Part shown: in pieces, positions 4,919-6,057 of the stretch
How positions within the stretch are numbered: position 1 is the stretch's first letter
Layout: each line of letters begins with the position of its first letter
Assembly (NCBI GenBank): GCA_030654205.1
Contig: JAURXW010000419.1
Span: 1 to 6,057, forward strand
Length of the DNA stretch: 6,057 nucleotides
Origin: Bacteriovorax sp.
GTDB lineage: Bacteria; Bdellovibrionota; Bacteriovoracia; Bacteriovoracales; Bacteriovoracaceae
Direction of reading: 5' to 3'
Made by a program: the position numbers and the translations under genes
The notes under the pieces: model-generated
The model's database searches: none
What the model saw: the letters and a program-made list of their open reading frames with translations, nothing else
Told to the model about the DNA's origin: nothing

Positions 4919-6057
4919 TTATATTTTATGGCGGCATCTACCAACTGCCCCAGTCCAACGATTTTTTTCCGTCATTTGTTCACCAGTTGCTCTATTTACG
5001 TAATACGTAAATGAATCCATTACTGCTCCGGTTCCAACATATTTTCCACTTGTATCATAAAATTTAATTTCACTATCATCTGCCCAGTTACCAAGATTTT
5101 TAGTATCTCCACCAAACATTCCATACTTGGTTACTGCTTCATCACAACCAATAATAACTGGGCCTTCGTTGACATATTTCCAATCGCCCTCAAAAATTTT
5201 ATCCAATCCTAAATCAGTGCATCCCGGGCAACCTATTCCCGGAGGTAAAAAAGGATTGATCCAATTTATAGGCATCGGTTTTGGGGCCTTTGCAATTTGG
5301 TCTCTTAAATATTGAAGACGATTTCCTGGCGGCTGGCAGATAACGTATTGACTCTCAGTTGCGCATACTTGGTCAGTATATTCTTTAATACTTATTTTTT
5401 TTCCATTATAAAGAACTTCAGCATTTGAATTATTTGAAGGCCTAGGAGCTACTATTTGAGATTTCGGTGCTGTAGATGCAGTTGTTGGAATTGAGGATTC
5501 ATTGACCATCGATCCATTTGCTTGCATACGTACTTGAGTTTGTCCTTGTGCTGTAACGACTGATCCAGGTACTGCTTGGAGAGCATTTATCGAAGTACTG
5601 CTATCAGCTTTCAATTTATTGTAATAGTCGGCCATTTGACTAACTTGTAAGGCCACTTTGATATATTGATCTTGAGTTAATGATCCAGCTTTATATTTTT
5701 TAGAAGCTTCTATCAGCATATTAATTGAACTTTCATTAGAGCTTTTAATAAAATCGATATTATTCACGTCAGTATTATTTAAAACTAAAGGAGCAGGCAT
5801 TGGGACCGGAGGAGTTGAATTGCCGGCGATATTTGTTGGTGCTGGTGTTGTGGTCGTGTGGATAATATTTCCGCCAGTGATCGCTTTATACTCAGGAGTA
5901 TTAATTAAAGCACTCCATTCCAATGGACCATCTTTATTAAAAAAAATAACTTTTCCATCTTCTTTGTAAGCACCCAATCCATATCTAAATTTCCATGGAT
6001 TACTTTTTGTCCAGACATCACTAAGCCGGGCAGACTGACCAATACTTGAAAATGCCT
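4919..6057 (-). CDS. Unrecognised, probably exported protein with Pro/Thr linker and Cys-rich C-terminus, 5' end cut by window edge
   Basis: The frame is open to base 6057, so 378 C-terminal residues are visible and the true start lies outside; a TTG at 5975-5977 is simply an internal Leu. I do not recognise the family. The fragment begins AFSSIGQSARLSDVW, then an aromatic-rich stretch (PWKFRYG, VIFFNKDGPLEWSAL). Next come a Thr/Pro/Ala-rich linker (about 66-90), a helical segment (about 101-152, with QDQYIKVALQVSQMADYYNK), a Ser/Thr/Gln/Asn-rich stretch (about 153-212) and a compact C-terminal region (213-378). All six cysteines (231, 240, 276, 279, 304, 374) are in that last region, including CPGC at 276-279, and would make three disulfides in an oxidising compartment. 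The composition (low Lys in linkers, many Ser/Thr/Asn, paired Cys) suggests export, but the N-terminal signal is not in view. It converges on the ORF6N gene and ends at two terminator-like structures. Metal binding by CPGC is an alternative to disulfides. Confidence 0.75.
   Translation of the reverse strand, partial: AFSSIGQSARLSDVWTKSNPWKFRYGLGAYKEDGKVIFFNKDGPLEWSALINTPEYKAITGGNIIHTTTTPAPTNIAGNSTPPVPMPAPLVLNNTDVNNIDFIKSSNESSINMLIEASKKYKAGSLTQDQYIKVALQVSQMADYYNKLKADSSTSINALQAVPGSVVTAQGQTQVRMQANGSMVNESSIPTTASTAPKSQIVAPRPSNNSNAEVLYNGKKISIKEYTDQVCATESQYVICQPPGNRLQYLRDQIAKAPKPMPINWINPFLPPGIGCPGCTDLGLDKIFEGDWKYVNEGPVIIGCDEAVTKYGMFGGDTKNLGNWADDSEIKFYDTSGKYVGTGAVMDSFTYYVNRATGEQMTEKNRWTGAVGRCRHKI

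Noticed and set aside
5127..5315. Plus-strand 62-codon open frame
   Set aside because: Antisense to the Cys-rich C-terminal region of the minus-strand gene; no ribosome-binding site.
5975..5977. TTG as the start codon of the rightmost minus-strand gene
   Set aside because: The same frame stays open for another 26 codons to the window edge with similar composition and no Shine-Dalgarno before the TTG, so the gene is cut by the window rather than started here.
1..6057. CRISPR array, insertion sequence or known defence island
   Set aside because: No regularly spaced direct repeats, transposase motifs or terminal inverted repeats with target duplications were seen, and apart from the ORF6N gene nothing is typical of mobile DNA.

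Overview
The window is AT-rich DNA with tightly packed bacterial genes. The gene content (a cyclic-nucleotide-binding protein next to a membrane-anchored SGNH/TPR protein, a pair of U32 proteins, and a large exported Cys/Pro/Thr-rich protein of unknown family) and the codon style (AT-rich with frequent GGCC) resemble predatory Bdellovibrionota such as Bacteriovorax. This placement is an impression, not a proof; no rRNA or marker gene is present.

Layout, left to right. (1) Positions 1-1506, minus strand: a two-gene unit. The upstream gene encodes an N-terminally anchored SGNH-fold protein with inserted TPR-like helices and apparently lost catalytic residues. Ten bases after its stop begins a cyclic-nucleotide-binding-domain protein that runs off the left edge. 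The stop codon of the first gene overlaps the ribosome-binding site of the second. (2) A 58-bp divergent intergenic region. (3) Positions 1565-3956, plus strand: two overlapping genes of the U32 family. The first is a TrhP(YegQ)-like protein with all four conserved iron-sulfur cysteines. The second is a divergent paralogue with none of them. They probably act together in tRNA wobble-uridine hydroxylation or a related prephenate/Fe-S-dependent hydroxylation. (4) Positions 3957-4196: a gene-free stretch with three consecutive stem-loops, then a perfect TATAAT box. (5) Positions 4197-4712, plus strand: an ORF6N-domain DNA-binding protein of the phage antirepressor type, whose coding sequence contains a 29-nt near-perfect palindrome. 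(6) Positions 4713-4918: a convergent intergenic region with one terminator facing each way. (7) Positions 4919-6057, minus strand: the C-terminal 378 residues of an unrecognised, probably exported protein that enters from the right edge.

The most noteworthy points are the cysteine-free U32 partner, the catalytically degenerate SGNH protein coupled to a cyclic-nucleotide sensor, the palindrome inside the ORF6N gene, and the cluster of stem-loops ahead of it. I found no CRISPR array, tRNA, rRNA, insertion sequence or obvious defence system.
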